Assembly (NCBI RefSeq): GCF_900129345.1
Contig: NZ_FQVK01000009.1
Location: forward strand, 62,001 to 126,000
DNA length: 64,000 bases
DNA from: Ruegeria intermedia
GTDB taxonomy: Bacteria; Pseudomonadota; Alphaproteobacteria; Rhodobacterales; Rhodobacteraceae
Direction of reading: 5' to 3'
In this document: positions 1 to 9,280 of the stretch, piece by piece
Position numbering within the stretch: position 1 is the stretch's first letter
Layout: each line of letters starts with the position of its first letter
Notes under the pieces: generated by a model
What the model saw: only the letters and a program-made list of their open reading frames with translations
What the model was told of the DNA's origin: nothing
The model's database searches: none
Position numbers and translations under genes: made by a program

Positions 1-1345
1 GGCCGTCGGGCAGCAGGCGAATGCCGTTCCTGTCGCGCTTGTCCAGCCCGGCCTCGTCCAGCAGGGCATTGGCCTGGTCGATATCGAACTGTGCCCAGGC
101 CTGCGCGTTTTCTTCACTGTAGAAGGGCGAGGCCGGCAGCACCGACATGGCCGCCGGATGCGCCAGTTTGAAATACAGGGCCTGATTGATGGTCTGCCGG
201 TCGATCGCCAGCGACAGCGCCCGGCGGACGCGCACATCGCGCAGCACGTTGCGCCAGACCTCGTCTTCATAGTTCAGATTGGGATAGATCGCGATCTGCG
301 AGGCGACACCGGTCTTCCACAGAAAGGTCTTGTAGTTGCCCTGCGCCTCGCCCTTTTTCAAGATCGAGGCATCGCGGAAATCAAGCCCGCGACCCTGCAG
401 ATCGGTCTCGCCGGCATTGGCCTTGGCCGCGACCAGGCCGGGGGCGACGATTTCCATCTCGACCACGTCGATATAGGGCAGTTGCACGCCCTTGGCGTCG
501 ATGCGGTGATAATAGGGATTGCGTACGAAATTGTGCCGGATCTTCTTGCCCGAGCTGGCATTCAGCCAGGGCTGAAGCGTCGGCAGTTCGTGGTTGTCGT
601 ACTTGTAGAGGTTGTCCAGCTTGTTGTGCAGCGCGGCCCAGCTTTTGACGCGGGCATCTTCCACCAGGAATGCAAGCTCTTCCTTGTCGGCGTATTTCTC
701 GTGATAGCGTTTCAGGAACTCGGCCGGCCGATAGATGAAGGGCGGACGCGCCTGCGCCAGCGACTGAAGGAAGTTCGGGTTGGGATCTTCCCATTCATAG
801 ATCACCGTCGTCTCATCAGGGAACGAGACCGTGGGAAATTTGCCCTCGACCCGCAGGAAATCGGGCGGACCCGAGGGGCTGAGCAGTTCGTTGTTGGCCA
901 CGTCTTCCCACCAGTACCGGAAATCTTCAGACGTGAAAGGCGCGCCATTGGACCATTTGTGGCCCTTGCGCAGATGCAGCGTGAACTTGCGGTTGTCCTC
1001 GTTCTCGTAGCTGGCCAGCAGGTCGGGCACCAGATTGTAGTCGGCGTCATAACCCACCAACCGCGCATAGCCATAGACCACCATCTGACGGATGTCCTTG
1101 GACCGGGTGACCATGGTGCGCAGGGTGCCGCCCTGTTTGCCGAAGGCGCGGCCCTTGGCCTCGAGGTCGACGATCAGCGGCTCTTGCGGGATACGGTCCT
1201 GTATCGGTGGCAGGTTCCCGGCATCGACCTCGGTTTTCCAGAACGTGCTTTCCTGCAGATCAGGCAGGTTGTCCGCCTGAGCGGCAAGCCCGAAGGCAGA
1301 GGCCAGAACGGTGGCCAGCGTCAGCAATCGAGGGGTCTTAAACAT
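1..1345 (-). CDS. ABC transporter substrate-binding protein, family 5 (partial, C-terminus outside window)
   Basis: The frame reads leftward from an ATG at 1343-1345 and is still open at base 1, so about 448 residues are visible and the C-terminus is missing. Residues 1-24 form a Sec signal peptide (basic start, hydrophobic core, cleavage after A-Q-A). The mature part has the peptide/nickel-binding (SBP_bac_5) pattern: a tract reading LVPDLLASYE, then KFTLHLRKGHKWSNGAPFT and later VRRALSLAIDR. It should be a periplasmic receptor for oligopeptides or a similar solute. Its start overlaps the end of the upstream ABC ATPase gene by 8 bases, which indicates one operon. The permease genes would be expected further left. 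The ligand cannot be told from sequence. Confidence 0.88.
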   Translation of the reverse strand, partial: MFKTPRLLTLATVLASAFGLAAQADNLPDLQESTFWKTEVDAGNLPPIQDRIPQEPLIVDLEAKGRAFGKQGGTLRTMVTRSKDIRQMVVYGYARLVGYDADYNLVPDLLASYENEDNRKFTLHLRKGHKWSNGAPFTSEDFRYWWEDVANNELLSPSGPPDFLRVEGKFPTVSFPDETTVIYEWEDPNPNFLQSLAQARPPFIYRPAEFLKRYHEKYADKEELAFLVEDARVKSWAALHNKLDNLYKYDNHELPTLQPWLNASSGKKIRHNFVRNPYYHRIDAKGVQLPYIDVVEMEIVAPGLVAAKANAGETDLQGRGLDFRDASILKKGEAQGNYKTFLWKTGVASQIAIYPNLNYEDEVWRNVLRDVRVRRALSLAIDRQTINQALYFKLAHPAAMSVLPASPFYSEENAQAWAQFDIDQANALLDEAGLDKRDRNGIRLLPDG

Positions 1346-3110
1346 GGCAACGTACCTTATGGCCGGGCTCCATCTCTACCAGCGAAGGTATCACGGAGTC
1401 TGTAAATCGAAAGGCGTCATCCCAACTGTCCGGTGATCCGGCGCCAAGGGCAACGAGCTTCAGGTCGATGGGGCGGTTGATGTCGGGCTCGGGCTGGGCC
1501 GCGATCAGCGCCTTGGTGTAGGGGTGACGGGGGTTGTAGAACAGGGTCTCGGGCGGGGCCTGTTCGACCACCAGCCCCTGCCGCATCACGGCGACCTCGT
1601 CCGCGATGCGGGCCACCACCGCCAGGTCGTGCGAGATGAAGAAATAGGACAGGTTCAGGCTGTCCTGCAGGTCCTCGAGCAGCGTCAGGATCTGTTCCTG
1701 CACCGAGACGTCCAGTGCCGAGGTCGGTTCGTCGCAGATGATCAGCGTGGGGTCCAGCATCATTGCGCGGGCAATCGACAGGCGCTGGCGCTGGCCGCCG
1801 GAAAAGGCATGCGGATAGCGTTTCAGCATGTCGGCGTTCAGCCCGACGCGTTTGAGCATCTCGGCCGCCTTTTCGCGTTGCTCCGCCGGGGTGCCGATCC
1901 CGTGAATCTCGAGTGGTTCGGTCATCGCGTCCTGAATGCGCATCCGCGGGCTGAGCGAGCTGTAAGGGTCCTGAAACACCATCTGCGCCTTGCGCTGAAA
2001 CAGCGTGCGTTCGGTGCGCGTCATCTGGTGCACCCGGATCGGATCGTCCTGCGACGTGGCGCGAAACAGAACCTCGCCGCCGGGATCGGGCAGTTCGGCG
2101 CCCAGTGCGATGCGCGCGGCCGTGGTCTTGCCCGACCCGCTTTCGCCGACCACGGCCAGGGTCTTGCCCCGCGCCAGCTTGAGGTCGATGCCACGACAGG
2201 CGTGGATCAGCTTGTCGGCCTTCCACCCGCGGCCCGACCGCATCGTGTAGGTCTTGGACACGCCCTTCATCTCGAGGATCAGATCCTCGTTTGGCATGGG
2301 GATGCCCACGGCATCCTTGTCGGGGATTTCCGGCGCGGCGTCGAACAACTGCTGCGTATAGGGATGCGCCGGTTCGCTCAGGATCAACTCGGCGGGGCCG
2401 GCCTCCATCACGCGGCCCTTGTGCATCACGACCACCTGTTCGGCCATGTTGGCCACCACGCCCAGGTCATGCGTCACAAGGATCAGCGCCATCCCGGTTT
2501 CCTGCTGCAGGTCCTTGATCAGCCCCAGAACCTGCGCTTGTGTCGTCACGTCCAGCGCGGTGGTGGGCTCGTCGGCGATCAGCAGGTCGGGCTTGGCCAC
2601 CATGGCCATCGCGATCATCGCCCGCTGCCGCATCCCGCCTGACATTTCAAAAGGATACGAGTCGTAAGCCCGCGCGGGATCGGGAAAGCCGACGCGTTCA
2701 AACTGTTTCAGAACTTCCTTGCGCGCCTCGGATTCCGAGGCCCCGCGGTGCAGCCACAGGACTTCGCTGACCTGGTTGCCGATCTTGTGCAGCGGCGACA
2801 GCGACCGCATCGGCTCCTGAAAGATCATCGAGATCCGGTTCCCCCGGATGTCGCGCATCCTGCGCTCGCCGAGCGTGGCGAGATCAAGCTGATCCTGTCC
2901 GGTGCCGAAGGTGATCGTGCCCTTCCGGATCTGCGCCGCGCGGGGCAGGATACGAAGCACCGCCCGGCATGATATGGTCTTGCCCGACCCGGACTCTCCG
3001 ACCAAGGCCAGCGTCTGCCCGGCCTCGACATCGAAGCTCACATCTTTGACGACGGAATCCCCGTCCCCGAAACCGATGCTCAGGTCTCGGACAGACAGCA
3101 AGACCGTCAT
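1338..3110 (-). CDS. Dipeptide/oligopeptide-type ABC transporter ATPase with two fused nucleotide-binding domains
   Basis: This 590-residue cytoplasmic protein carries two complete ABC ATPase domains in tandem. Domain 1 has Walker A GESGSGKT at residues 38-45, signature MSGGMRQR at 156-163 and Walker B LLIADE near 176-181. Domain 2 has Walker A GESGSGKT at 322-329, signature FSGGQRQR at 436-443 and Walker B LIICDE near 456-461. Both domains also carry the oligopeptide-binding extension with HPYT motifs. It corresponds to DppD and DppF fused, as in YejF or GsiA. It lies directly upstream of, and overlaps, the family-5 binding-protein gene. All catalytic motifs are intact. Confidence 0.93.
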   Translation of the reverse strand: MTVLLSVRDLSIGFGDGDSVVKDVSFDVEAGQTLALVGESGSGKTISCRAVLRILPRAAQIRKGTITFGTGQDQLDLATLGERRMRDIRGNRISMIFQEPMRSLSPLHKIGNQVSEVLWLHRGASESEARKEVLKQFERVGFPDPARAYDSYPFEMSGGMRQRAMIAMAMVAKPDLLIADEPTTALDVTTQAQVLGLIKDLQQETGMALILVTHDLGVVANMAEQVVVMHKGRVMEAGPAELILSEPAHPYTQQLFDAAPEIPDKDAVGIPMPNEDLILEMKGVSKTYTMRSGRGWKADKLIHACRGIDLKLARGKTLAVVGESGSGKTTAARIALGAELPDPGGEVLFRATSQDDPIRVHQMTRTERTLFQRKAQMVFQDPYSSLSPRMRIQDAMTEPLEIHGIGTPAEQREKAAEMLKRVGLNADMLKRYPHAFSGGQRQRLSIARAMMLDPTLIICDEPTSALDVSVQEQILTLLEDLQDSLNLSYFFISHDLAVVARIADEVAVMRQGLVVEQAPPETLFYNPRHPYTKALIAAQPEPDINRPIDLKLVALGAGSPDSWDDAFRFTDSVIPSLVEMEPGHKVRCHV

Positions 3111-3344
3111 GCGGGGGTTCCGCCCGTTTGGCCGCCGGTGGGCATGGCTTTGATCAACTCCCTGTTTTTTTGGTCGCAGTTTCGCGCGCTCGGGGGCGAC
3201 TAGTCAAACACCTTCTTGGGGGAAAACGTCGCGGAATCGCGTCCCTTGGCGCATTGTCCCTACACAAAGGCTTGAGTTTTTGTCATCCAAGGCCCGACCG
3301 GTCTGCGCCAGCGGGCCCGCAAGGTATCACGGAGAGATCAGATC

Positions 3345-3842
3345 GTGCCACATCAGCAAAGCCGCCTGGACCTGTTCATCGACCGCATGGTTTCGCAACG
3401 GGCCTGCCTGGATGCGGCCATTGCCCAGACGTCGGGCATGGCGGGTCCGGTGTTCGAGCTGGGGCTGGGCAACGGGCGGACCTATCACCACATGATCCAG
3501 CGCATCCAGGATCGCCCGGTCTATGTGTTCGAGCGCGCCGTGGCCTCGCACCCCGATTCCACCCCGCCCGAAGACCGTCTGATCCTGGGCGATGTGCGCG
3601 AGACTCTGCCCGCCGCGCTGGATCGGTTCGGCGCGACCGCCAGCCTGATCCACGCCGATCTGGGCGGCCACAACCGCGAAAAGAACGATGCCTTCGCCCG
3701 CTTTGTGTCGCCCCTGATCGAACCGCTGCTGGCCGAGGGCGGGCTGATGGTCTCGAGCGACCGGATGTATTTCGAGACGCTGACGGAACAGCCCCTTCCC
3801 GAAGGCGCGGTGCCAGGGCGCTGCTTCATCTACCGGCGCTGA
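3345..3842 (+). CDS. Class I SAM-dependent methyltransferase-like protein
   Basis: This 165-residue protein starts with GTG, preceded by the ribosome-binding sequence GGAGAG at 3331-3336. An N-terminal glycine-rich SAM-binding motif is visible as VFELGLGNGRTYHHM around residues 36-50. An acidic strand (VYVFERA) and HADLGGHN follow, matching a short class I methyltransferase fold. The substrate is unknown. It is transcribed away from the ABC ATPase gene across a 234-base gap that may contain promoters for both sides, although I could not pick convincing -35/-10 boxes there. Confidence 0.7.
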   Translation: MPHQQSRLDLFIDRMVSQRACLDAAIAQTSGMAGPVFELGLGNGRTYHHMIQRIQDRPVYVFERAVASHPDSTPPEDRLILGDVRETLPAALDRFGATASLIHADLGGHNREKNDAFARFVSPLIEPLLAEGGLMVSSDRMYFETLTEQPLPEGAVPGRCFIYRR

Positions 3843-3934
3843 GCGGCGTTCCGCAGGGTCACATTGCGCGGGGACTCGATCCCGGCATGGTGAGCGGTCT
3901 AACCTTCGCGTGACGTTCACGCAAAGGATCGCCC

Positions 3935-4564
3935 ATGCTGTTTTACGATTGCTCGACCGCCCCGAACCCGCGCCGCGCCCGCATGTTCATCGCCGAAAAA
4001 GGGCTGCAGATCGAAACCCGCGACATCTCGATCGCCAAGGGCGAGCAGTTGAGCGAGGCGTTCCGAAAGGTGAACCCCCGCGCCACCATTCCGGTTCTGG
4101 TCACCGACGAGGGGACCGTTCTGACCGAGAACCTCGGCATCGCCGCCTATCTCGAGGCGCGCTTCCCCGAGCCTCCGTTGATGGGGCGGACACCGGACGA
4201 AAAAGGTCTGGTGCTGATGTGGAACGCGATCGTCGAACAACAGGGCGGGGCGCCCATCGCCGACGCGCTGCGCAACACGCATCCGGCCTTCAAGGACCGC
4301 GCCATTCCCGGCCCGCAGAACCACGCGCAGATCCCGGAGCTGGCCGAACGCGGCCTCGCGCGCGTCGGGGCGTTCTTCGACCTGCTCGAAGAGCGCCTGC
4401 AAGACAGCCCCTTCATCGCGGGCGAGGCGTTTTCGCTGGCCGATATCTCGACCTTCGTGTTCGTGGATTTCGCCCGCGTCATCAAAATGCGCGTCCCCGA
4501 GGGCAACACGGCAACCCGAGCCTGGTTCGACAGCGTGCAGGCGCGGCCCAGCGCCAGCGCCTGA
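3935..4564 (+). CDS. Glutathione S-transferase family protein
   Basis: The 209-residue product has the two-domain GST layout. The N-terminal thioredoxin-like half starts MLFYDCSTAPNPRRARMFIA and includes the cis-proline segment ATIPVL (about residues 52-57) and the glutathione-contacting TENLGIAAYL. The helical C-terminal half contains FIAGEAFSLADISTF, the usual GST C-terminal motif. It probably conjugates or reduces an unidentified electrophile with glutathione in the cytoplasm. A 92-base gap separates it from the methyltransferase gene, so it may have its own promoter. Confidence 0.88.
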   Translation: MLFYDCSTAPNPRRARMFIAEKGLQIETRDISIAKGEQLSEAFRKVNPRATIPVLVTDEGTVLTENLGIAAYLEARFPEPPLMGRTPDEKGLVLMWNAIVEQQGGAPIADALRNTHPAFKDRAIPGPQNHAQIPELAERGLARVGAFFDLLEERLQDSPFIAGEAFSLADISTFVFVDFARVIKMRVPEGNTATRAWFDSVQARPSASA

Positions 4565-4566
4565 CA

Positions 4567-4604
4567 GCACTGTACAGAAATGTCTAGACAGAAGTGAACA
4601 GTGC
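4567..4604. promoter_or_regulatory. 38-bp imperfect palindrome upstream of the methylamine-type operon (candidate operator)
   Basis: Outer arms GCACTGT (from 4567) and ACAGTGC (to 4604) and the core TGTCTAGACA at 4581-4590 share exactly the same centre (between 4585 and 4586). Comparing the two 19-base halves gives 14 matches. A smaller palindrome, CTGTACAG, lies at 4570-4577. The element sits 39 bases before the ATG of the dehydrogenase gene and just after the GST stop codon. The TetR-family protein encoded in the same operon is the obvious candidate ligand; that link is inference. Confidence 0.55.
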
Positions 4605-4642
4605 CCCTAGCGTCCTTTGGGAATCGTCCAGGGGAGGTCGGG

Positions 4643-7045
4643 ATGAAATCGCAGTATCGCGTTGTTGTCATCGGGGGCGGCGTTGTCGGCGCCTCGGTTC
4701 TGTATCATCTGGCCAAGTTCGGCTGGTCGGATGTGGTCATGATGGAACGCCGGCGGCTGGCCTCGGGGTCGTCGTGGCACGCGGCGGGAGGCATCCACGC
4801 GCTGAACGCCGATCCGAACATGGCGGCGCTGCAGGCCTACACGATCGACCTGCTGAGCGAGATCGAGAAGGAATCGGGCCAGAATATCGGTCTGCACATG
4901 ACCGGTGGCCTGACGCTGGCGGGAACCCCCGAACGGTGGGAGTGGTTGCAGGCGAACTACCGCATCTTCCAGTCCATCGGCATCGACGATTGCGAATTGC
5001 TGAGCCCGAAAGAGGCGCAGAAACGCTGCCCGATCATGTCCACCGACGGCATTCTGGGCGCGATGTGGGCCGACCGCGAGGGGTATATCGACACCACCGG
5101 CACCGTGCAGGCCTATGCCAGTGCCGCGAAAAAGCGCGGGGCGGAATACTACGAGGAAACCAAGGTCGAGGAACTGATCCAGACCGCCGATGGCTGGCAG
5201 GTGGTGACCGACCGGGGCACGATCACCTGCGAACATGTGGTCAACGCCGCTGGCCTGTGGGCCAAGCAGGTGGGGCGCATGGCAGGGGTCGAACTGCCGG
5301 TCTCGCCGCTGAAACACCACTATCTGATCACCGACACGGTGCCCGAGGTCGCGGCGGCCGATTTCGAGATGCCGATGACCGTGGATCTCGAGGGCTTCAC
5401 CTACATGCGGCAGGACCAGAAGGGTGTTCTGGTCGGCATCTACGAGGTCGATCACGAGCACTGGGCCATGGACGGCGCGCCGTGGAACTATGGCGAGGAG
5501 CTGTTCCAGGAACAGCTGGACCGCATCGAGAACGAGCTGATGCTGGGCTTCCAGCGCTATCCGGCGATCCAGAACGTGGGCATCAAGACCTGGGTGAACG
5601 GTGCGTTCACCTTCTCGCCCGACGGCAACCCTCTGGTCGGTCCGGTGCCGGGCAAGCGCGGCTATTGGAGCGCCTGCGCGGTGATGGCCGGATTCCTGCA
5701 GGGCGGCGGCGTCGGCAAGACACTGGCCGAATGGATGATCCATGGCGAGCCCGAGGCCGACGCCTGGCCGATGGACGTGGCGCGCTATGGCGACTATGCC
5801 CAGAACAAGCGCTACATCCGCGAGACGACGGGCCAGTTCTATTCCCGCCGTTTCGTGATGACCTATCCGAACGAGCAACTGCCCGCCGGACGGCCGCTGA
5901 AAATGGCACCGGCGCATGATGCGATGACCGAGGCAGGGTGCAAATGGGGCGTCAGCTGGGATCTTGAAGTACCGCTTTATTTCGCGCCGAAAGGGTTCGA
6001 GGAAACCCCGACGCTCAAGCGTTCGAACGCGCATGACATCGTGGCCGAGGAATGCAAAGTGATCCGCGAAGGTGCGGGCTTGCTGGATATTTCGGGCTTT
6101 TCGCGGTTCGAGGTTTCCGGTCCGAACGCAGAAGCCTGGCTGGATATGGTAATGGCCTCCAAGCTCCCCGGCGCGGGTCGTGCGAAACTGGCCCCGATGT
6201 TGGGTGAGGATGGGCGGCTGAAGGGCGATCTGACGGTGCTGAACTGGGGCGACGGGACCTGGTGGATCATGGGCAGCTATTACCTGCGGGCCTGGCATAT
6301 GCGGTGGTTCGACGATCACATGATGGATGGCGTCAATATCCGTGATTTGGGCGAAGAATATTGCGGCTTTGCCGTGGTCGGGCCGAAGTCACAGGCGGTT
6401 GTGGAAAAACTGGCGGAACAGGATATCTCGGGCTTGAAGTTCATGGGGTGCGGCGATTTCGATCTCGGCCTCGTGCGCGCCCGCGTCGCCCGCATGTCGG
6501 TGACCGGAGAAAAGGGCTACGAGATCAACTGCCGCTATGGCGACCATATCGCCCTGCGCCGCGCGCTGCTCGAGGCCGGGGCCAGCGAAGGCATCCGCGA
6601 ATGCGGCTTCAACGCGATGCTCTCGACCCGGTTGGAGAAAAGCTTTGGCATCTGGTCGGCCGAATTCACTCAGGCCTACACCCCCGGCATGACTGGCATG
6701 GACCGCTGGATCGACTGGAACAAGGATTTCGTAGGCAAGGACGCGGCTCTGGCCGAGCGTGAGGGCAACGGCCCGGCGCAGGTTCAGGTCACGCTCGAGG
6801 TGGACGCGCTGGATGCCGACGCCAGCGGGTACGAACCTGTCTGGGCCGGCGACCAGCGCGTGGGTTTCGTGACCTCCGGCGGGTATGGCCACTATATCGG
6901 CAAGTCGCTGGCCATGGCGCTGGTGGACCGCGACAAGGCGCAGCCGGGCACCGAACTGTCGGTGCATGTGGTCGGGGTCGAGCGGTCTGCGCGGGTGATC
7001 GCGCCGTCGCCCTATGACCCCGAAGGCAAGGCGATGCGGGGCTGA
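4643..7045 (+). CDS. FAD-dependent dimethylglycine/sarcosine dehydrogenase-family protein (DAO + GcvT domains)
   Basis: The 800-residue product begins at the ATG preceded by AGGGGAGG at 4630-4637; an in-frame upstream start at 4601 lacks this and overlaps the palindrome. An N-terminal FAD-binding DAO domain has GGGVVG at residues 11-16 and SSWHAAGG at 43-50. H46 aligns with the histidine that binds FAD covalently in dimethylglycine dehydrogenase. The C-terminal half resembles the GcvT aminomethyltransferase fold that binds tetrahydrofolate, with segments such as YEINCRYGDH and RLEKSFGIWSAEF. Such enzymes remove an N-methyl group oxidatively and pass it to tetrahydrofolate. The exact amine is not determined. 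It is the first gene of a run with the MttB-family, TetR and second flavoprotein genes; the next gene starts 2 bases after its stop. Confidence 0.88.
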   Translation: MKSQYRVVVIGGGVVGASVLYHLAKFGWSDVVMMERRRLASGSSWHAAGGIHALNADPNMAALQAYTIDLLSEIEKESGQNIGLHMTGGLTLAGTPERWEWLQANYRIFQSIGIDDCELLSPKEAQKRCPIMSTDGILGAMWADREGYIDTTGTVQAYASAAKKRGAEYYEETKVEELIQTADGWQVVTDRGTITCEHVVNAAGLWAKQVGRMAGVELPVSPLKHHYLITDTVPEVAAADFEMPMTVDLEGFTYMRQDQKGVLVGIYEVDHEHWAMDGAPWNYGEELFQEQLDRIENELMLGFQRYPAIQNVGIKTWVNGAFTFSPDGNPLVGPVPGKRGYWSACAVMAGFLQGGGVGKTLAEWMIHGEPEADAWPMDVARYGDYAQNKRYIRETTGQFYSRRFVMTYPNEQLPAGRPLKMAPAHDAMTEAGCKWGVSWDLEVPLYFAPKGFEETPTLKRSNAHDIVAEECKVIREGAGLLDISGFSRFEVSGPNAEAWLDMVMASKLPGAGRAKLAPMLGEDGRLKGDLTVLNWGDGTWWIMGSYYLRAWHMRWFDDHMMDGVNIRDLGEEYCGFAVVGPKSQAVVEKLAEQDISGLKFMGCGDFDLGLVRARVARMSVTGEKGYEINCRYGDHIALRRALLEAGASEGIRECGFNAMLSTRLEKSFGIWSAEFTQAYTPGMTGMDRWIDWNKDFVGKDAALAEREGNGPAQVQVTLEVDALDADASGYEPVWAGDQRVGFVTSGGYGHYIGKSLAMALVDRDKAQPGTELSVHVVGVERSARVIAPSPYDPEGKAMRG

Positions 7046-7047
7046 TC

Positions 7048-8592
7048 GTGGCGGCGCGGGGCAGGGATCGCCGGCGGCGCGGCCGGGGTGCGGAGGACGC
7101 ACCCGCGACACAGCGGGACGTGAATTATCGCCAGTTGCGCAACCCGTTTCCGGTGATGGAGGTCTTTCCCGCCGACCAGATCGCCGACATGCACGAAACC
7201 GCTCTGCGCACGCTCGAGGAACTGGGCGTCAAGGTCCTGCTGCCCGAGGCGCGGCGCCTCTTTGCCGCTGCAGGCGCGCGGGTGGATGAAGACAGCGAAA
7301 TGGTGTTCATCGGCCGCGATCTGGTCGAGGCTGCGGTGGCCTCGGCCCCGAAATCCATCGCCTGCCGGGCAGGGGCGCGGCATCGCGACTTTACGCTGGA
7401 ACTGGGCAGCCTTGTCTTCCAGCCCGGCGCAGGGGCGCCCAATGCCACCGATCTGGAACGCGGCCGCCGCCCGGCCAGCGGGCAGGATTACCTGGAGTTT
7501 CTGAAGCTCACGCATCATTTCGACGTGTTCCAGATGATCTCGCCACAGGTCGAGCCGCAGGATGTGCCGACCCACCTGCGCCACTATTTCACCACGCAGG
7601 CGCAGGTGGAGTTGACCGACAAGTTCCCGTTCTTCTTCTCGCGCGGGACGCCGCAGGTGATGGATTGTTTCCAGATGCTGGCAGTCGCGCGGGGCCTGTC
7701 GGACGACGAGTTCCACGCCCACCCGCATTGCTACACGATCATCAACACCAACAGCCCGCGCACGCTGGACATTCCGATGGCGCAAGGGCTGATCGATTTT
7801 GCGCGCCACGGGCAGATGTCAATCATCACGCCGTTCACTTTGATGGGAGCGATGGCGCCGATCACGGTCGCGGGCGCGATCACCCTGTCCCATGCCGAGG
7901 CGCTGGCGGCCCTGACGCTGACCCAACTGGCAAAACCCGGCGCGCCGGTCTGCTATGGCACCTTCACCAGCAATGTGGACATGAAATCCGGCGCCCCGGC
8001 CTTTGGCACGCCCTCGCATTTCCAGGCCTCTCTGGCGGCGGGGCAACTGGCGCGGCATCTGGGGCTGCCGTGGCGGTCGGCGGCCGGGTCGGCCTCGAAC
8101 GTCAATGACGTGCAGGCCGCGAATGAAAACCAGTTCGGGCTGTGGGGTTGCCTGATGGCAGGGGCCACGGTGATCATCCATTCGGCCGGGTGGCTGGAAG
8201 GGGGGCTGACCGTGTCATTCGAAAAGCTGGTCTGCGATGCCGAGGTGCTGAACATGGTGGCCGAGCTGTGCGCCGGGGCTCAGGCGGGTTCGGCAGAGAT
8301 CGGGTTCGACACTGCCTTGCGCGAGGTCGAGCCCGGCGGCCATTTCTTTGCCGCCAGCCAGACGATGGAACGCTACACCACCGCGTTCTACGAACCGCTC
8401 CTGCATGACTATGCGAATTTCGGCACCTGGACCGAACGCGGATCGGTCGATGCGAACCACCGGGCAACCGGGGTCTGGCGCGACATTCTGAACAATTTCG
8501 AACCGCCCGAACACGTCCAGCCGGGTCTGGACGCCATGCGCGACTTCATCGCCCGCCGAACCGCCGAAGGCGGCGCGCCGCCGGAGAGTTGA
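7048..8592 (+). CDS. Trimethylamine methyltransferase (MttB) family protein, non-pyrrolysine type
   Basis: The 514-residue protein starts with a GTG two bases after the preceding stop. A very basic, arginine-rich N-terminus is followed by a single MttB-superfamily domain (LRNPFPVMEVF at the start; SVDANHRATGVWRDIL near the end). MttB itself uses an in-frame amber codon for pyrrolysine. Here the frame is read through without any TAG, so this belongs to the non-pyrrolysine branch, in which glycine betaine, proline betaine and carnitine demethylases are known. Those enzymes pass the methyl group to a corrinoid protein. No corrinoid protein or its reductive activator is encoded in the window. Next to two amine flavoenzymes, a role in quaternary or tertiary amine demethylation is likely, but substrate and acceptor are unknown. 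Confidence 0.88.
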   Translation: MAARGRDRRRRGRGAEDAPATQRDVNYRQLRNPFPVMEVFPADQIADMHETALRTLEELGVKVLLPEARRLFAAAGARVDEDSEMVFIGRDLVEAAVASAPKSIACRAGARHRDFTLELGSLVFQPGAGAPNATDLERGRRPASGQDYLEFLKLTHHFDVFQMISPQVEPQDVPTHLRHYFTTQAQVELTDKFPFFFSRGTPQVMDCFQMLAVARGLSDDEFHAHPHCYTIINTNSPRTLDIPMAQGLIDFARHGQMSIITPFTLMGAMAPITVAGAITLSHAEALAALTLTQLAKPGAPVCYGTFTSNVDMKSGAPAFGTPSHFQASLAAGQLARHLGLPWRSAAGSASNVNDVQAANENQFGLWGCLMAGATVIIHSAGWLEGGLTVSFEKLVCDAEVLNMVAELCAGAQAGSAEIGFDTALREVEPGGHFFAASQTMERYTTAFYEPLLHDYANFGTWTERGSVDANHRATGVWRDILNNFEPPEHVQPGLDAMRDFIARRTAEGGAPPES

Positions 8593-8593
8593 G

Positions 8594-9280
8594 ATGAGCA
8601 GCAAACCCATCCTGCATCGTGACGACCCCAAGGCCGAGCCTCTGGTCGGCAACGTCAAGGTCACGCGCGACGATTGGTTGAACGTGGCGATGGACGTGCT
8701 GATCTCGGACGGGGTCGAGCAGGTCAAGGTTCTGAACCTGGCCGACCGCATGGCGGTGTCGCGGTCCTCGTTCTACTGGTACTTCAAATCCCGGCAGCAG
8801 CTGCTGGATGCGCTGTTGGATCGCTGGCAGGCCACCAACACCGCCGCCCTGATCGCGCAGGCCGAGGCCCCGGCCGAGACCATCACCGCCGCCGTCTGCA
8901 ACGTGCATCGCTGCGTGGTCAACACCGCCCTGTTCGACACGGCGCTGGACTTTGCCGTGCGCGACTGGGCGCGGCGGTCGGGCAAGGTGCGGCGCATGCT
9001 GGACCAGTCCGATGCGCGACGCCTGGCCGCGCTGCGCGCCATGTTCGCCCGCCATGGCTACGAGGCGGTCGAGGCCGAGACCCGCGCGCGCGTGCTGTAC
9101 TACATGCAGATCGGCTATGATCTGGCGCAGTTGAACGAGCCATTGGCGACGCGCCTGTCTCTGGTGCCGCACTACCTGTACGTCTTTACCGGGGTCGAGC
9201 CGCGGCCCGAGGAAATCGAGGAATTCAGCGCCTATGCCAAGCGCTGCTGGGAGGGAGGATCAAGCCATGAGCCAGCCTGA
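8594..9280 (+). CDS. TetR/AcrR-family transcriptional regulator
   Basis: The 228-residue protein has a TetR-type helix-turn-helix near residues 45-70 (LADRMAVSRSSFYWYF, then KSRQQLLDALL). An all-helical ligand-binding domain follows. It starts 2 bases after the methyltransferase gene and overlaps the following flavoprotein gene by 14 bases, so it sits inside the operon. It probably represses the operon and responds to an amine-derived ligand. The 38-bp palindrome at 4567-4604 is a plausible binding site. Both links are inference from position. Confidence 0.87.
   Translation: MSSKPILHRDDPKAEPLVGNVKVTRDDWLNVAMDVLISDGVEQVKVLNLADRMAVSRSSFYWYFKSRQQLLDALLDRWQATNTAALIAQAEAPAETITAAVCNVHRCVVNTALFDTALDFAVRDWARRSGKVRRMLDQSDARRLAALRAMFARHGYEAVEAETRARVLYYMQIGYDLAQLNEPLATRLSLVPHYLYVFTGVEPRPEEIEEFSAYAKRCWEGGSSHEPA

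Noticed and set aside
158-1405. A 415-codon plus-strand open frame at the left edge
   Set aside because: It is the shadow of the solute-binding protein gene on the minus strand, which has a signal peptide and family-5 motifs.
7048-8592. Possibility that the MttB-family gene needs pyrrolysine
   Set aside because: No in-frame TAG occurs, and no pylT, pylS or pylBCD is in the window.
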